Shown here piece by piece: positions 1 through 8,431 of a stretch of DNA of 64,000 nt. Position numbers and translations under genes: made by a program. Within the stretch, counting starts at the first letter, position 1; each line of letters starts with the position of its first letter. Source of the DNA: Anaerolineales bacterium (GTDB lineage Bacteria > Chloroflexota > Anaerolineae > Anaerolineales > UBA4823); assembly GCA_016929095.1 (NCBI GenBank), contig JAFGJM010000048.1:1-64000 (forward strand), written 5' to 3'. The notes under the pieces are model-generated. The model saw only the letters and a program-made list of their open reading frames with translations, did no database searches and was not told the DNA's origin.

Positions 1-790
1 ATAACCATACTAATCTGCCTGTAGATTTTCCATGTTGAATGATTAAATGACCAATCAAATAACACAATAAATATTCTGGGGAAAGAGAAAAGATTTCTAT
101 TAGGTGATTAGAATTTTCATTTTGCGAAATAATTGTTTTTCGATTTTTCCATAATAAATCAAGTGATGGAGTTCGGCGGTCATAATCTCCAGAGATAACA
201 CTCCAATGCAACTCAACAGAAATCTTAGGTTGAGCAAGTTTATGTAATTTATACTCGTGCCCTATCATCCGATTAAACCCTTTAGCCATCTCAGGAATTG
301 GCTCATAATATCCCAACGACAAAATCAGTTCTTTCGCCCGCTCCAGATCCTCCGTTTTGACCAACAAATCCAAATCGCTCATCGGGCGTAGCGCCGGGTC
401 GGGGTAGATCGTGGTAGCCAGCACCGCCCCTTTGAGCACAATCACCGGGATGTCCGCCTCGTTCAACGCCTGCACCACCCGCCCCATCTCCGTAAGGATC
501 ATCTGGTTGAACGCTGCCGTCTCGTAATAAGCCATTTGCAGTTTTAATCGTATTGCCTCTGGCAAAGCGTAAGATGAGCGGGAAAATGCGAAGTGCATCA
601 ATGGCGCCACCCCCTCCGCCTTCGCCATGCGGGCGAACAACTCCCAATCCGCCTCGGAAAACGCATCCATCAGCGCAGCCGTCTCTGGTTTGATGATTAC
701 CGGCGCATCCGGCTGCGTCAAATCCAGATTGGCCAGAATCCCACAAATTACTCGATATTGAGGAGGGCTTGATTCTAAATCTGTGTACAC
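1..790 (-). CDS. Nucleotidyltransferase-family protein (NTP_transf_5-like), C-terminal end outside window
   Basis: The frame is open from a GTG at 790 to the window edge, so at least 263 residues are present and the C-terminus is missing. The central motif VLKGAVLATTIYPDPALRP followed by MSDLDLLVK is the hallmark of the NTP_transf_5 nucleotidyltransferase fold: a KG loop, then two Asp that would bind metal. Members are common in capsule and exopolysaccharide clusters, but their substrate is generally unknown. The start sits 2 bases after the glycosyltransferase stop (793-795), so translation is probably coupled to that gene. Base composition changes sharply inside the gene: AT-rich in 1-300, GC-rich in 360-480. 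Family call fairly sure, function unknown. Confidence 0.75.
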   Translation of the reverse strand, partial: MYTDLESSPPQYRVICGILANLDLTQPDAPVIIKPETAALMDAFSEADWELFARMAKAEGVAPLMHFAFSRSSYALPEAIRLKLQMAYYETAAFNQMILTEMGRVVQALNEADIPVIVLKGAVLATTIYPDPALRPMSDLDLLVKTEDLERAKELILSLGYYEPIPEMAKGFNRMIGHEYKLHKLAQPKISVELHWSVISGDYDRRTPSLDLLWKNRKTIISQNENSNHLIEIFSLSPEYLLCYLIGHLIIQHGKSTGRLVWL

Positions 791-792
791 GG

Positions 793-1893
793 TTACAGTA
801 ACTTTACATAAAGGGAATAAAGTTGATTAGCGACATCGGCAGCTGAATAATACTCAGCCCTTTGCCGACCCGTTTCCGCCATCGATTGAGCCAGGTCGGG
901 ATCCAGCAAAATCTTCGAAATTGCTTCTGCCATCGCTTCCGGGTTTTCTGGCGGCACGAGAAACCCTTCCTTACCGTCCCGCAGCACTTCTGCAACACCG
1001 CCCACCTGGCACGCCACCACCGGTTTCTTTGCAGCCATTGCTTCCAATAACGTGAGTGGCAAACCCTCCCACCGGGAAGGCAACACCACCACATCACTGG
1101 CTGCCATCAATTCCGGGATATCCGATCGCTTTCCAAGAAAGATCACCTTACCATCCAAACCTAACTGTTGACAAAGATTGTTCAGGTTTGTCATCTCTGC
1201 GCCATCGCCGGCAAGAAAAACTCTCCAGTTAGATCCATCCAATAAAGCAGCCGTTTGTAAAAGAACATCTGCCCCCTTTTCCTTCACCAATCTGCCGGCA
1301 TACAAAATTACCTTCGTGGCATTCTCCACCCCCAATTCAACCCGTTTTTGATTGGCTTTTTCTTCAGGAATCTCAAATTCCGAAAGATCGATCCCATTCG
1401 GAATAATCGATATTCTCTGCTTCAACCAGGGCTGCCAGGCGAGTAAACTCTGCGCGGCGCTTTCGCTGATCGCAATGATCCGGTCATATTGTCGATAAGC
1501 CCATTCCTCAAGCCGTTTTGCCCAGGGTAACCCCCTGCGTTTGTTCCACATACTGTGTTCGGTGTATACCCACCTGCAACCCGGGAACATCCAGGCCAAA
1601 CAAGCTCCCCAGTATAACCCCGGAAATAAATGAACATGAACAATATGATATCCACCGTTTTTGATCAATCTATACAACCTAAAAGCAATCGAGGGTGCAT
1701 AGCGGTTTCGAAAACCGAATTCATGTATATGTACGCCTGCTTCACGCAGTTTTTCACCAAACTCCCCCGCACAATGAATGACGCATACCTCACCGGTAAA
1801 AGCAGGGAAACATCGCGAATTTTTCAGTAAATAAAATAACCCCGATTGTGCGCCTCCGGCAGATAGATCGTTGATCAGGTGTAATACTCTCAC
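793..1893 (-). CDS. Glycosyltransferase family 4 (GT-B fold)
   Basis: This 366-residue protein has the two-domain GT-B layout. An N-terminal acceptor domain contains the glycine-rich loop NDLSAGGAQSG, and a C-terminal nucleotide-sugar domain contains VLPSRWEGLPLTLLEAMAAK, which includes the E-x7-E retaining motif of GT4 enzymes (about residues 275-285). It should transfer a sugar from a nucleotide donor, plausibly GDP-mannose or a derivative, onto a lipid-linked glycan at the cytoplasmic membrane face. It starts with GTG 7 bases after the GDP-mannose dehydratase stop and without a clear ribosome site, so it is probably translated as part of the same operon. Donor and acceptor cannot be read from the sequence. 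Confidence 0.9.
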   Translation of the reverse strand: MRVLHLINDLSAGGAQSGLFYLLKNSRCFPAFTGEVCVIHCAGEFGEKLREAGVHIHEFGFRNRYAPSIAFRLYRLIKNGGYHIVHVHLFPGLYWGACLAWMFPGCRWVYTEHSMWNKRRGLPWAKRLEEWAYRQYDRIIAISESAAQSLLAWQPWLKQRISIIPNGIDLSEFEIPEEKANQKRVELGVENATKVILYAGRLVKEKGADVLLQTAALLDGSNWRVFLAGDGAEMTNLNNLCQQLGLDGKVIFLGKRSDIPELMAASDVVVLPSRWEGLPLTLLEAMAAKKPVVACQVGGVAEVLRDGKEGFLVPPENPEAMAEAISKILLDPDLAQSMAETGRQRAEYYSAADVANQLYSLYVKLL

Positions 1894-1900
1894 CGACCAC

Positions 1901-2965
1901 TCACATCGTCATAACCTGATGTTCCCAACGGTGCCATGCCCCATGATGGCGCTCGATGATCTTCTTTCCTTCGCCTGGTGATTGTAAGCCAACCAGTTCC
2001 AGGTCAGCATCCACCATAATGCGTACCAGGTCTTTGAACAAGACCCGCGGTTCCCATCCTAATTGCTGGATGGCTTTTCCGGGATCAGCTTCCAGGTGAT
2101 TTACCTCCGTAGGACGATAATAACGCGGGTCTATGCGCACATATTCATTCCAATCCAAATTCAAATATCCAAACGATTCATCTAAAAATTCCCGCACCGA
2201 ATGCGATTCGCCGGTGCCAATCACAAAATCCTCTGCATGATCGTGTTGGAGCATTTTCCACATAGCTGCCACATAATCCGGCGCATACCCCCAGTCTCGT
2301 TTAGCATCCAGGTTTCCCAAGTATAGGTGTTTTTGTTTTCCCGCAACAATCGATGCCAGCGCCCGGGTGATCTTGCGGGTAACAAACGTTTCACCCCGCC
2401 TGGGCGATTCATGGTTAAACAGGATTCCATTGGCAGCGAACAATTGATACCCTTGCCGATAATTACGCGTCACCCAATAGGCATAGAGCTTGGCTGCCGC
2501 ATAGGGACTTTGCGGCTCAAATGGTGTTGTCTCACTCTGAGGGGGCATTGCACTGCCATACATTTCACTGGAAGATGCCTGATAATATTTTGCTTGAATA
2601 CCGCTTTTTCGTATAGCTTCCAATATCCGCATGGCACCTAAACCGGTCACATCACCGGTATACTCCGGCATATCAAAGCTTACCCGCACATGCGATTGAG
2701 CAGCCAGATGGTAAATTTCATCCGGGCGTGTGTTATAAATTAAATCGATGAGGTTCCCGGTGTTGGCAACATCACCATAATGCAAATAAAACTTCACTTG
2801 CTCTCCATTGTGCGGATCTCGATAGAGATGATCGATGCGTTGTGTATTAAAAGTGCTCGCCCTTCGTATCAAGCCATGCACCTCATACTCTTTCGAAAGC
2901 AATAATTCTGCAAGATAAGATCCGTCTTGCCCCGTGATTCCTGTGATAAGTGCTTTTTTTGTCAT
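1901..2965 (-). CDS. gmd: GDP-mannose 4,6-dehydratase
   Basis: The protein is a 354-residue extended short-chain dehydrogenase. It has the NAD(P)-binding GITGQDG loop at the N-terminus and the catalytic YxxxK as [12 protein letters not shown], preceded by the ASSSEMYG segment that supplies the Thr/Ser-Glu pair typical of Gmd. It converts GDP-D-mannose to GDP-4-keto-6-deoxymannose, the precursor of GDP-fucose, GDP-rhamnose or GDP-perosamine. The ATG at 2965 is chosen over an in-frame start 42 bases upstream because AGGA lies 6 bases before it and the Rossmann strand begins directly after it. No reductase or aminotransferase that would finish the sugar is inside the window; it may lie beyond the left edge. 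Confidence 0.95.
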   Translation of the reverse strand: MTKKALITGITGQDGSYLAELLLSKEYEVHGLIRRASTFNTQRIDHLYRDPHNGEQVKFYLHYGDVANTGNLIDLIYNTRPDEIYHLAAQSHVRVSFDMPEYTGDVTGLGAMRILEAIRKSGIQAKYYQASSSEMYGSAMPPQSETTPFEPQSPYAAAKLYAYWVTRNYRQGYQLFAANGILFNHESPRRGETFVTRKITRALASIVAGKQKHLYLGNLDAKRDWGYAPDYVAAMWKMLQHDHAEDFVIGTGESHSVREFLDESFGYLNLDWNEYVRIDPRYYRPTEVNHLEADPGKAIQQLGWEPRVLFKDLVRIMVDADLELVGLQSPGEGKKIIERHHGAWHRWEHQVMTM

Positions 2966-3042
2966 GTTTTTTCCTGTATCTTTATCCGCGCTCCGCCCTT
3001 CCGACATGATACGCGGACAAAAAAAAATAATTTTAGATTTCT

Positions 3043-3552
3043 CTACCTAACCCGCCTGATTTGCCCGGCTTTTAATTCAACCGGTATCAACCTTCTATCA
3101 TTCAACAATTGCAATAATACCCGCACCCTCTCAGTTCCTGGAATGCGGATATCAAAAATTGCTTCATACCCGGCAAATGGCCCATCTTCGATGAAAACCG
3201 CATCGCCTTTATTCAATCCATGGAATAACTCCCCGCCCGACTTAGCAATTTCGCTCACCCGATTTTTTATAGCATAAATCAAGTGTTCCGGAACAACTGC
3301 CGGTTCATCACCAAATGTAACCAGTCCAACTGCATGTGGCATCCACTGAAATGACGACATACCCGTTAATTCAATATCGAAATTCACAAACATATACCCG
3401 GGAAAATAGGGTACAAGTTTTCTAGATCGAGGATTTACTGGTTGCACTTTCAAGCGGGGATAAAAAACATCATACCCCTGGCTAACCGATTGCCGCCAGA
3501 CTATCTCTTCTTTTCGTGGCTTGCTGCGCAATGCATACCACTGTTTCGGCAT
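3043..3552 (-). CDS. NusG-paralogue transcription elongation factor (RfaH/LoaP/UpxY type)
   Basis: The 169 residues hold an NGN domain beginning [13 protein letters not shown], with the [10 protein letters not shown] segment typical of NusG proteins, followed by a short KOW-like domain around [19 protein letters not shown]. NusG proteins bind RNA polymerase and suppress pausing or termination. Specialised paralogues encoded at the head of long surface-polysaccharide operons act on that operon. Position here, directly upstream of gmd and glycosyltransferases and far from secE or rplK, favours a specialised paralogue over housekeeping NusG. A ribosome site AGGA lies 8 bases before the ATG. I found no recognisable ops-like element in the leader, so the recruitment signal is unknown. 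Confidence 0.85.
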   Translation of the reverse strand: MPKQWYALRSKPRKEEIVWRQSVSQGYDVFYPRLKVQPVNPRSRKLVPYFPGYMFVNFDIELTGMSSFQWMPHAVGLVTFGDEPAVVPEHLIYAIKNRVSEIAKSGGELFHGLNKGDAVFIEDGPFAGYEAIFDIRIPGTERVRVLLQLLNDRRLIPVELKAGQIRRVR

Positions 3553-3562
3553 ATGGTTTTTC

Positions 3563-3787
3563 CTATTTTCCCAGGCTTCCCGGCTGCCACTTCAACACAT
3601 CAAAGCTTTTATTGGTGATCAGGAATCGCAACCGCCCTTTTTCAACCACCAGCCGCACCTCCCCAAAATCGCCAATCGAATATAAGGCTTCATCGATCAT
3701 CGATACCTGTAGAGGTTCCAGTATTTTCAATGCATATAATTCCCCACTCTCATCTTTCAAATGATTTGTCTTTTTCATGGTCGCCAC
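3563..3787 (-). CDS. Small conserved-looking protein at head of the glycan operon
   Basis: The product is about 74 residues, charged and probably soluble, with an alternating strand-like pattern (GDFGEVRLVVEKGRLRFLI). I do not recognise a family. The GTG at 3787 is preferred over the ATG at 3805 because AAGGAG lies 8 bases before the GTG, whereas nothing resembling a ribosome site precedes the ATG. The gene ends 10 bases before the NusG paralogue, so the two are probably co-translated. Its place as first gene of the cluster suggests a regulatory or accessory role for the antiterminator, but that is inference only. Confidence 0.6.
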   Translation of the reverse strand: MATMKKTNHLKDESGELYALKILEPLQVSMIDEALYSIGDFGEVRLVVEKGRLRFLITNKSFDVLKWQPGSLGK

Positions 3788-3888
3788 GAATCTTTCTCCT
3801 TCCATGAGCTGGTAAACACAACTTTACATTTCATTTGCCGATGGATAATTTTTTTCCACGAATAATCATCACCTTCGATAAGGAAATA

Positions 3889-3933
3889 TGAATAAAAATA
3901 TTCTTCGTGGGATTTTGCACCTCTGCGAAGAAT
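3889..3933 (-). terminator. Terminator-like hairpin after the M50-like gene
   Basis: On the minus strand the arms ATTCTTCG (3933-3926) and CGAAGAAT (3907-3900) form a perfect 8-bp stem around an 18-base loop, followed by ATATTTTTATT. It separates the glycolysis/peptidase transcript from the glycan operon. The stem is AT-rich and the loop long, so strength is doubtful. The rest of 3788-4062 is AT-rich with no convincing gene. Confidence 0.4.
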
Positions 3934-4062
3934 CTTACACAAATGTTTCCGATCAAATTTTTATCATTCTCAAAAATCATTATATCGCAATAATTTTCAT
4001 ATATCTCTTTACAATTACTTAACAAATGATATTAGGGTGTAATGTTTATTTCAAATTTCTCA

Positions 4063-4824
4063 TTATGTAAATCTTCTAAAGATTGTTTTCCTGATCAATA
4101 TCAAAGGTATTATGATGACCACGTAAGCTACAATACTGATCAAAAAAACAGCCGAAACACTCTCACAGGCTTTTCCGATCCATGGCAGAATTTGTGATTT
4201 GATCCAGGAACTACCACCGAAAAACCAACATATCCCAAAGAGACATATCGCCAACAAAGAAATCGGCAGCCAGGCTCTTCTGTCTGACTTAGAAGGGAGC
4301 ATGGTGCTGCTAATGACAACAATTAAATAAAACCAGATCCAGAAATCATCAATGGCATATATTTTCTGTGCAAACGAAAAGCTTTCGGGTAAACTCCGGT
4401 TCCAAATGGAAAACCATAGCATAGATAAATCAAGATGCACCAGCCCAATATATGCCACAATCATACTTCCGAAAATGAGTGGCGCACCACCTATAATAGC
4501 ATCGCGAAAAATATCGGTTTTCGCGATTTCAACAAAACCCAATTGTAAATAATTTGCATCAAGACGCTTGGGAAATACGGAAAATTTTCCCGTTTTCACA
4601 CCCAACAATCTCGCAACAAAAAAATGACTCAATTCATGTAAGAGGATTCCCGGGAAGAAAATCGTAGAAAATAAAATAGTAACGAAATCCATCCTCTTGC
4701 TAAATAAAAATAAGAGGCATTGAATTTCTTGATGCAACTGGAATTGGCAAAATAAAAAAACTGGAAAAAGAAAAACGAGCCAAATCAAGCTTTTGATATT
4801 AGTTAATTGAGGTAGGAAATCCAC
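4063..4824 (-). CDS. M50-like membrane metallopeptidase
   Basis: This 253-residue polytopic membrane protein carries HELSH within GILLHELSHFFVARLLG (about residue 64). That is an HExxH zinc motif inside a membrane segment, as in site-2-protease-type (M50) peptidases, which cut substrates within the bilayer. The usual second motif NPDG is absent. In its place is SSTMLPSKSDRRAW near residue 170, whose Asp could be the third zinc ligand. No PDZ domain is present. It starts with GTG immediately after the tpiA stop (TAAGTG), so it is probably translated with the glycolytic operon, an unexpected pairing. The substrate is unknown, and the family call rests on the HExxH context and membrane topology. 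Confidence 0.65.
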   Translation of the reverse strand: MDFLPQLTNIKSLIWLVFLFPVFLFCQFQLHQEIQCLLFLFSKRMDFVTILFSTIFFPGILLHELSHFFVARLLGVKTGKFSVFPKRLDANYLQLGFVEIAKTDIFRDAIIGGAPLIFGSMIVAYIGLVHLDLSMLWFSIWNRSLPESFSFAQKIYAIDDFWIWFYLIVVISSTMLPSKSDRRAWLPISLLAICLFGICWFFGGSSWIKSQILPWIGKACESVSAVFLISIVAYVVIIIPLILIRKTIFRRFT

Positions 4825-5607
4825 TTACCCGGCTGCTGCTTGAACGATAGGCGCGAATTCCTCAACTTTCAAACTGGCGCCTCCTACCAATGCGCCATCG
4901 ATATCGGATTGTTTGAAAAATTCCGAGGCATTCGAAGCCTTTACGGAGCCGCCATACAACACCCGTACCGCTTCTGCAATTTGAGACCCAAATATTTTCG
5001 CCAAAGTGGGACGGATAATATCAGACACTACAGCATTTGCGCCTTGCGATGTGGCTGCTTTTCCCGTTCCAATCGCCCAAACAGGTTCATATGCAACAAT
5101 GAAGTTTACTTCACCAGGTTGGGTTGCTTCTGGTAAGGTTACATCTACCAATCCTCCCATGATCTGCTTCTCTAAAACCTGTTGTGTCGTTCCGGCTTCG
5201 TTCTCTTGCAATGTTTCCCCAATACACATGATAGGAATTAATCCATGCGCAATGGCTGCTTTCACTTTTCTGTTCACAGTTTCATCAGTTTCCCCAAAGT
5301 ATGCCCTTCGCTCAGAGTGACCTAGAATTACATACTGGCAAAGCTCTGCCAGCATAACCGGAGATACCTCCCCGGTAAATGCACCAGCGGATTCCCAATG
5401 CATATTCTGCGCCCCAAGACCGATTTCAGTCCCCTCTAAAATTGCCTTGACGGCTAAAAGATCTGGAAAAGGGGGGCAAAGTACTTTTTCAACACCACTC
5501 ACACCTTGAAGGCTAGGGATCATCTCTGAAACAAGCTGGCGCGCCTCTGCAATCGTCTTATACATCTTCCAATTGCCGGCGATAAAGGGAGTTCGTTTGG
5601 TAGTCAT
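4825..5607 (-). CDS. tpiA: Triosephosphate isomerase
   Basis: The 260-residue TIM barrel has all landmarks: the substrate Lys in GNWKMYKT, the electrophilic His in ILGHSERR, the catalytic Glu in AYEPVWAIGTGKAAT with its flexible loop 6, and the phosphate-binding LYGGSVKASN. It interconverts dihydroxyacetone phosphate and glyceraldehyde 3-phosphate in the cytoplasm. AAGGA lies about 9 bases before the ATG. It follows gap and pgk on the same strand but is separated from pgk by 368 bases holding an inverted repeat, so it may have its own promoter or a processed transcript. Confidence 0.98.
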   Translation of the reverse strand: MTTKRTPFIAGNWKMYKTIAEARQLVSEMIPSLQGVSGVEKVLCPPFPDLLAVKAILEGTEIGLGAQNMHWESAGAFTGEVSPVMLAELCQYVILGHSERRAYFGETDETVNRKVKAAIAHGLIPIMCIGETLQENEAGTTQQVLEKQIMGGLVDVTLPEATQPGEVNFIVAYEPVWAIGTGKAATSQGANAVVSDIIRPTLAKIFGSQIAEAVRVLYGGSVKASNASEFFKQSDIDGALVGGASLKVEEFAPIVQAAAG

Positions 5608-5975
5608 ATTTACTTTTCCTTATAATATGAAAACAAATCTATTGTTGACTCATTAACAAGTTGAATATACCTGAAGTTATTATGGATGATAAAAGTTACG
5701 ATTTGCTGATTGGTAAAGAAATATTTTATTTGAAACTTTAGAATAATCAAAAAATAAGCTTTAGAATTAGAGATGGAGAAAGCATTTTTGTTATTTTTCA
5801 ATCACTAGATGAACCGATTTGGTTAGATGTTCATCCCGATAATTCAGTTTCTAATTCCTAAACTTGGGAATAAAAGCCTTTTTCCCAAAATTTCCAGACT
5901 TTCCTTCCTTCTCACTATAGTTATTTTATATTCATAGTGATGAAGGAAGGAAGTTGTATATGGAAAAACCAGAAA
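5608..5975. other. Long pgk-tpiA intergenic region
   Basis: These 368 bases are strongly AT-rich and I see no credible gene in them. The only clear structure is an inverted repeat near the pgk end (5898-5954). No convincing -35/-10 pair was found for tpiA, although the sequence just before its ribosome site contains TATTAT. Confidence 0.5.
5898..5954. repeat. Inverted repeat between pgk and tpiA
   Basis: Arms at 5898-5918 and 5934-5954 pair over about 20 bases (ACTT, CCTTCCTTC, TCACTAT) with one bulge on each side and a 15-base AT-rich loop. On the minus transcript it lies 22 bases after the pgk stop. It lacks a trailing U run, so it is more likely an mRNA 3'-end stabiliser or processing site than an intrinsic terminator. 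Confidence 0.55.
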
Positions 5976-7151
5976 TTATTTATCTAATAACGCAGCCACG
6001 CCGGGTAAGGCTAATCCTTCTAACATTTCCAGAGAAGCGCCGCCTCCCGTCGAAATATGGGTGATCTTATCAGCTAGCCCGGCTTTATTCACCGCGGAAA
6101 CCGAATCTCCACCACCGATAATCGAGGTAGCATTACTTTCTGCTACTGCCTTTGCTAATCCAAAAGTGCCTTGGTTAAATCTCGGGTCTTCAAATACACC
6201 CATGGGACCGTTCCAAACCACTGTCCCAGCGTTAGCAATCACCTTAGCAAAAGAAGCCACAGTTTCAGGCCCGACATCTAAAATCCGCCAGCCATCGGGC
6301 ACAGGCCCCATGCTCATGGTTTTAATAGCAGCCGTGGGGTCCATGCTATCGGCGATTACTACATCAACCGGCAAGCGTAATTTATCTGTTGATACCTGAA
6401 GTAATTCCCGCGCGGTATCAAGCGCCTCATCCTCTACGAGCGAATCACCAACAGGATACCCTTGCGCTTTAAAGAAAGTATTCGCCATTCCACCACCGAT
6501 CAACACACTATCTGCTTTGGTTAAGAGATTGCGAATGACGCCAATCTTGTCGCTAATTTTTGCGCCGCCTAAAATGGCAACAAACGGGCGCTTTGGATCG
6601 GCTATTGCCCCACCTAAATACTGGATTTCTTTTTCCATTAAGAAACCTGCCACCGCAGGCAGAATATGGGCGACACCTTCCGTAGAAGAATGCGCCCGAT
6701 GCGCTGAACCAAAGGCATCGTTAACAAACATTTCTGCTAAGGAGGCTAATTGGCGAGACATTTCTTCGTTATTTTTGGTCTCTTCTTTATGGAAGCGCGT
6801 ATTTTCCAGTACCAAAACATCGCCAGGTTTTAATTCCTTAGCTGCTTTCTCTGCTACTGGACCTATGCAATCTTCTGCAAAAGCAACTGGTTTGCCAAGT
6901 AATTTGCTTAGATGCTCGGCAACCGGTTTCATTGAAAACTGTGGGTCTGGTCCTTCTTTTGGGCGTCCTAAATGTGAGCAAAGAATGAGCGCAGCTCCTT
7001 TATCTAACATATATTTCACAGTTGGCATTGCGGCTTTGATGCGTGTGTCATCCGATACTTTCCCTTCTTTGATCGGGACATTGTAATCCACACGAACAAG
7101 CACTTTTTTGCCTTTTAAATCAATATCAGCAATGGTCTTTTTATTAAACAT
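5976..7151 (-). CDS. pgk: Phosphoglycerate kinase
   Basis: The 391-residue product has the usual single-chain PGK length. N-terminal substrate motifs include [20 protein letters not shown] and the [16 protein letters not shown] segment. The C-terminal nucleotide domain has [11 protein letters not shown] and [11 protein letters not shown]. It makes ATP from 1,3-bisphosphoglycerate in glycolysis and runs in reverse in gluconeogenesis. The frame is open further upstream, but ATG at 7151 is chosen because GGAGG lies 5 bases before it and the conserved N-terminus starts there. Only 44 bases separate it from gap, so the two are co-transcribed. Confidence 0.98.
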   Translation of the reverse strand: MFNKKTIADIDLKGKKVLVRVDYNVPIKEGKVSDDTRIKAAMPTVKYMLDKGAALILCSHLGRPKEGPDPQFSMKPVAEHLSKLLGKPVAFAEDCIGPVAEKAAKELKPGDVLVLENTRFHKEETKNNEEMSRQLASLAEMFVNDAFGSAHRAHSSTEGVAHILPAVAGFLMEKEIQYLGGAIADPKRPFVAILGGAKISDKIGVIRNLLTKADSVLIGGGMANTFFKAQGYPVGDSLVEDEALDTARELLQVSTDKLRLPVDVVIADSMDPTAAIKTMSMGPVPDGWRILDVGPETVASFAKVIANAGTVVWNGPMGVFEDPRFNQGTFGLAKAVAESNATSIIGGGDSVSAVNKAGLADKITHISTGGGASLEMLEGLALPGVAALLDK

Positions 7152-7195
7152 GCCTGCCTCCAGACGAATTACACGAAGGTCATTTCGTCGATTGC

Positions 7196-8254
7196 TTATA
7201 AGGATTTCGCCATCAAGGCAGCCAGGTCTGCTGTGCGGACAGCATAGCCCCATTCATTATCATACCAGGTGACGATCTTAGCAAAATTGCTGGTTTCTTT
7301 ACCAAGAACCTGGGTGAAAGCTAAATCGACAGAGGAACTGAAGGGACAACCTTTGAAATCGATACTTACCAATGGTTCCTCTACAGCTTGCAGGATGCCT
7401 TTAAGAGGGGCAACTTCTGCAGCCTTTCGGAAAACCTCTCGCAACTCTTCAGTGGTGGTTGATTTCTCGAATTCCACCGTCAGGTCTACCACAGAAACCG
7501 TAGAAGTTGGTACACGAAGGGCATAACCATCAATTTTCCCAGCCAAATCCGGGATAACCAGTTTTAAAGCCCGAGCAGCGCCGGTTGTTGTCGGAATGAT
7601 GCTCATAGCAGCTGCCCGCGCCCTGCGTAGATCGCTATGGGGTAAATCTAGAATCTTTTGATCGTTTGTATAAGCATGGATAGTTGTCATGAAACCGCGC
7701 ACGATTTTGTAGTTGTCATGAACAACTTTCGCAGCTGGCGCTAGGCAGTTTGTAGTACAAGACGCATTTGAGACCACATGGTGATTTGCGGGATCGTACT
7801 TATCGTCGTTGACGCCTAATACAATGGTGAGATCTTCGCCCTCTGCAGGCGCCGTAATAATGACTTTCTTCGCGCCGCCCTTGACAATGTGATTTTCAGC
7901 GCCTTTAACCTGTTTACCCTTTTTGTTTACACCATCTTTCTTAATCGTGAAAATGCCCGTGCCATCCACTACGATACTGACGCCCAGATCACTCCATGGG
8001 ATATTCCCCGGATCGGTCTCTTTAAAAGCCTTAATGGCTTTACCATCTACAACCAAACTATCCTCTTTGACTTCTACTTTTCCATCAAAATGACCATAAT
8101 TTGAATCGTATTTCAGTAAATGAGCCATTGTTTTAAGATCGCCAATGTCATTGAATGCCACAACTTCCAATGCATCTGAATGAAAATCTCGTATCGCTTT
8201 TAACACCTGTCGACCAATTCGACCAAAACCATTGATACCAACTTTTACTTTCAT
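7196..8254 (-). CDS. gap: Glyceraldehyde-3-phosphate dehydrogenase, type I
   Basis: This 352-residue enzyme has the NAD-binding [10 protein letters not shown], the catalytic Cys166 in SNASCTTNC, the partner His in [10 protein letters not shown] and the C-terminal WYDNEWGYA. It oxidises glyceraldehyde 3-phosphate to 1,3-bisphosphoglycerate. Asp36 in AFNDIGD fits NAD preference. It is longer than the usual ~335 residues because of roughly 11 extra, Lys-rich residues around 106-122 ([15 protein letters not shown]) before the VIITAPA strand. GGAGG sits 6 bases before the ATG. It is the first gene of gap-pgk-tpiA and has a promoter and a structured leader just upstream. Confidence 0.97.
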   Translation of the reverse strand: MKVKVGINGFGRIGRQVLKAIRDFHSDALEVVAFNDIGDLKTMAHLLKYDSNYGHFDGKVEVKEDSLVVDGKAIKAFKETDPGNIPWSDLGVSIVVDGTGIFTIKKDGVNKKGKQVKGAENHIVKGGAKKVIITAPAEGEDLTIVLGVNDDKYDPANHHVVSNASCTTNCLAPAAKVVHDNYKIVRGFMTTIHAYTNDQKILDLPHSDLRRARAAAMSIIPTTTGAARALKLVIPDLAGKIDGYALRVPTSTVSVVDLTVEFEKSTTTEELREVFRKAAEVAPLKGILQAVEEPLVSIDFKGCPFSSSVDLAFTQVLGKETSNFAKIVTWYDNEWGYAVRTADLAALMAKSL

Positions 8255-8327
8255 AATGTTCCTCCGTGAAAAATAGAAAATATATTTTCGGCAATTCGCC
8301 GGATTTTTCGCTATGAATTTGCATTTT

Positions 8328-8355
8328 AAACCCGGTCTCTGATGAAACCGGGTTT
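8328..8355 (-). promoter_or_regulatory. Hairpin in the gap leader (or yvcK terminator)
   Basis: AAACCCGGT and ACCGGGTTT form a perfect 9-bp stem with a 10-base loop. It falls just after the predicted start of the gap transcript, so it could be a 5' stabilising stem or a control element. Only three U follow it, so termination of yvcK is a weaker reading. A second small stem, CGGC-GCCG, lies nearer the gene at about 8289-8302. Confidence 0.45.
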
Positions 8356-8369
8356 ACTTCCAACTTATT

Positions 8370-8398
8370 ATTTTAACCTATTTCGATAAAGATTCCAA
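8370..8398 (-). promoter_or_regulatory. Predicted promoter of gap-pgk-tpiA
   Basis: On the minus strand TTGGAA (8398-8393) and TAAAAT (8375-8370) are separated by 17 bases. This gives a start near 8363 and a leader of about 110 bases. Confidence 0.45.
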
Positions 8399-8431
8399 GG
8401 TTTTTCTGTAATTAGTTCAAGTTTTCACAAT

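Noticed and set aside
303..746. A 147-codon minus-strand frame starting with ATG
   Set aside because: Its Gly-rich, low-complexity product is a frame shadow; the nucleotidyltransferase frame with a clear family motif covers the same bases.
3831..4025. A 64-codon minus-strand frame
   Set aside because: Overlaps the terminator-like hairpin, has no ribosome site and has random-looking composition.
5610..5801. A 63-codon frame in the pgk-tpiA gap
   Set aside because: AT-rich, Asn/Ile/Phe-rich product, no ribosome site and no family; expected by chance in such sequence.
6517..7086. A 189-codon plus-strand frame
   Set aside because: Antisense to pgk; the length is explained by codon bias of the real gene on the other strand.
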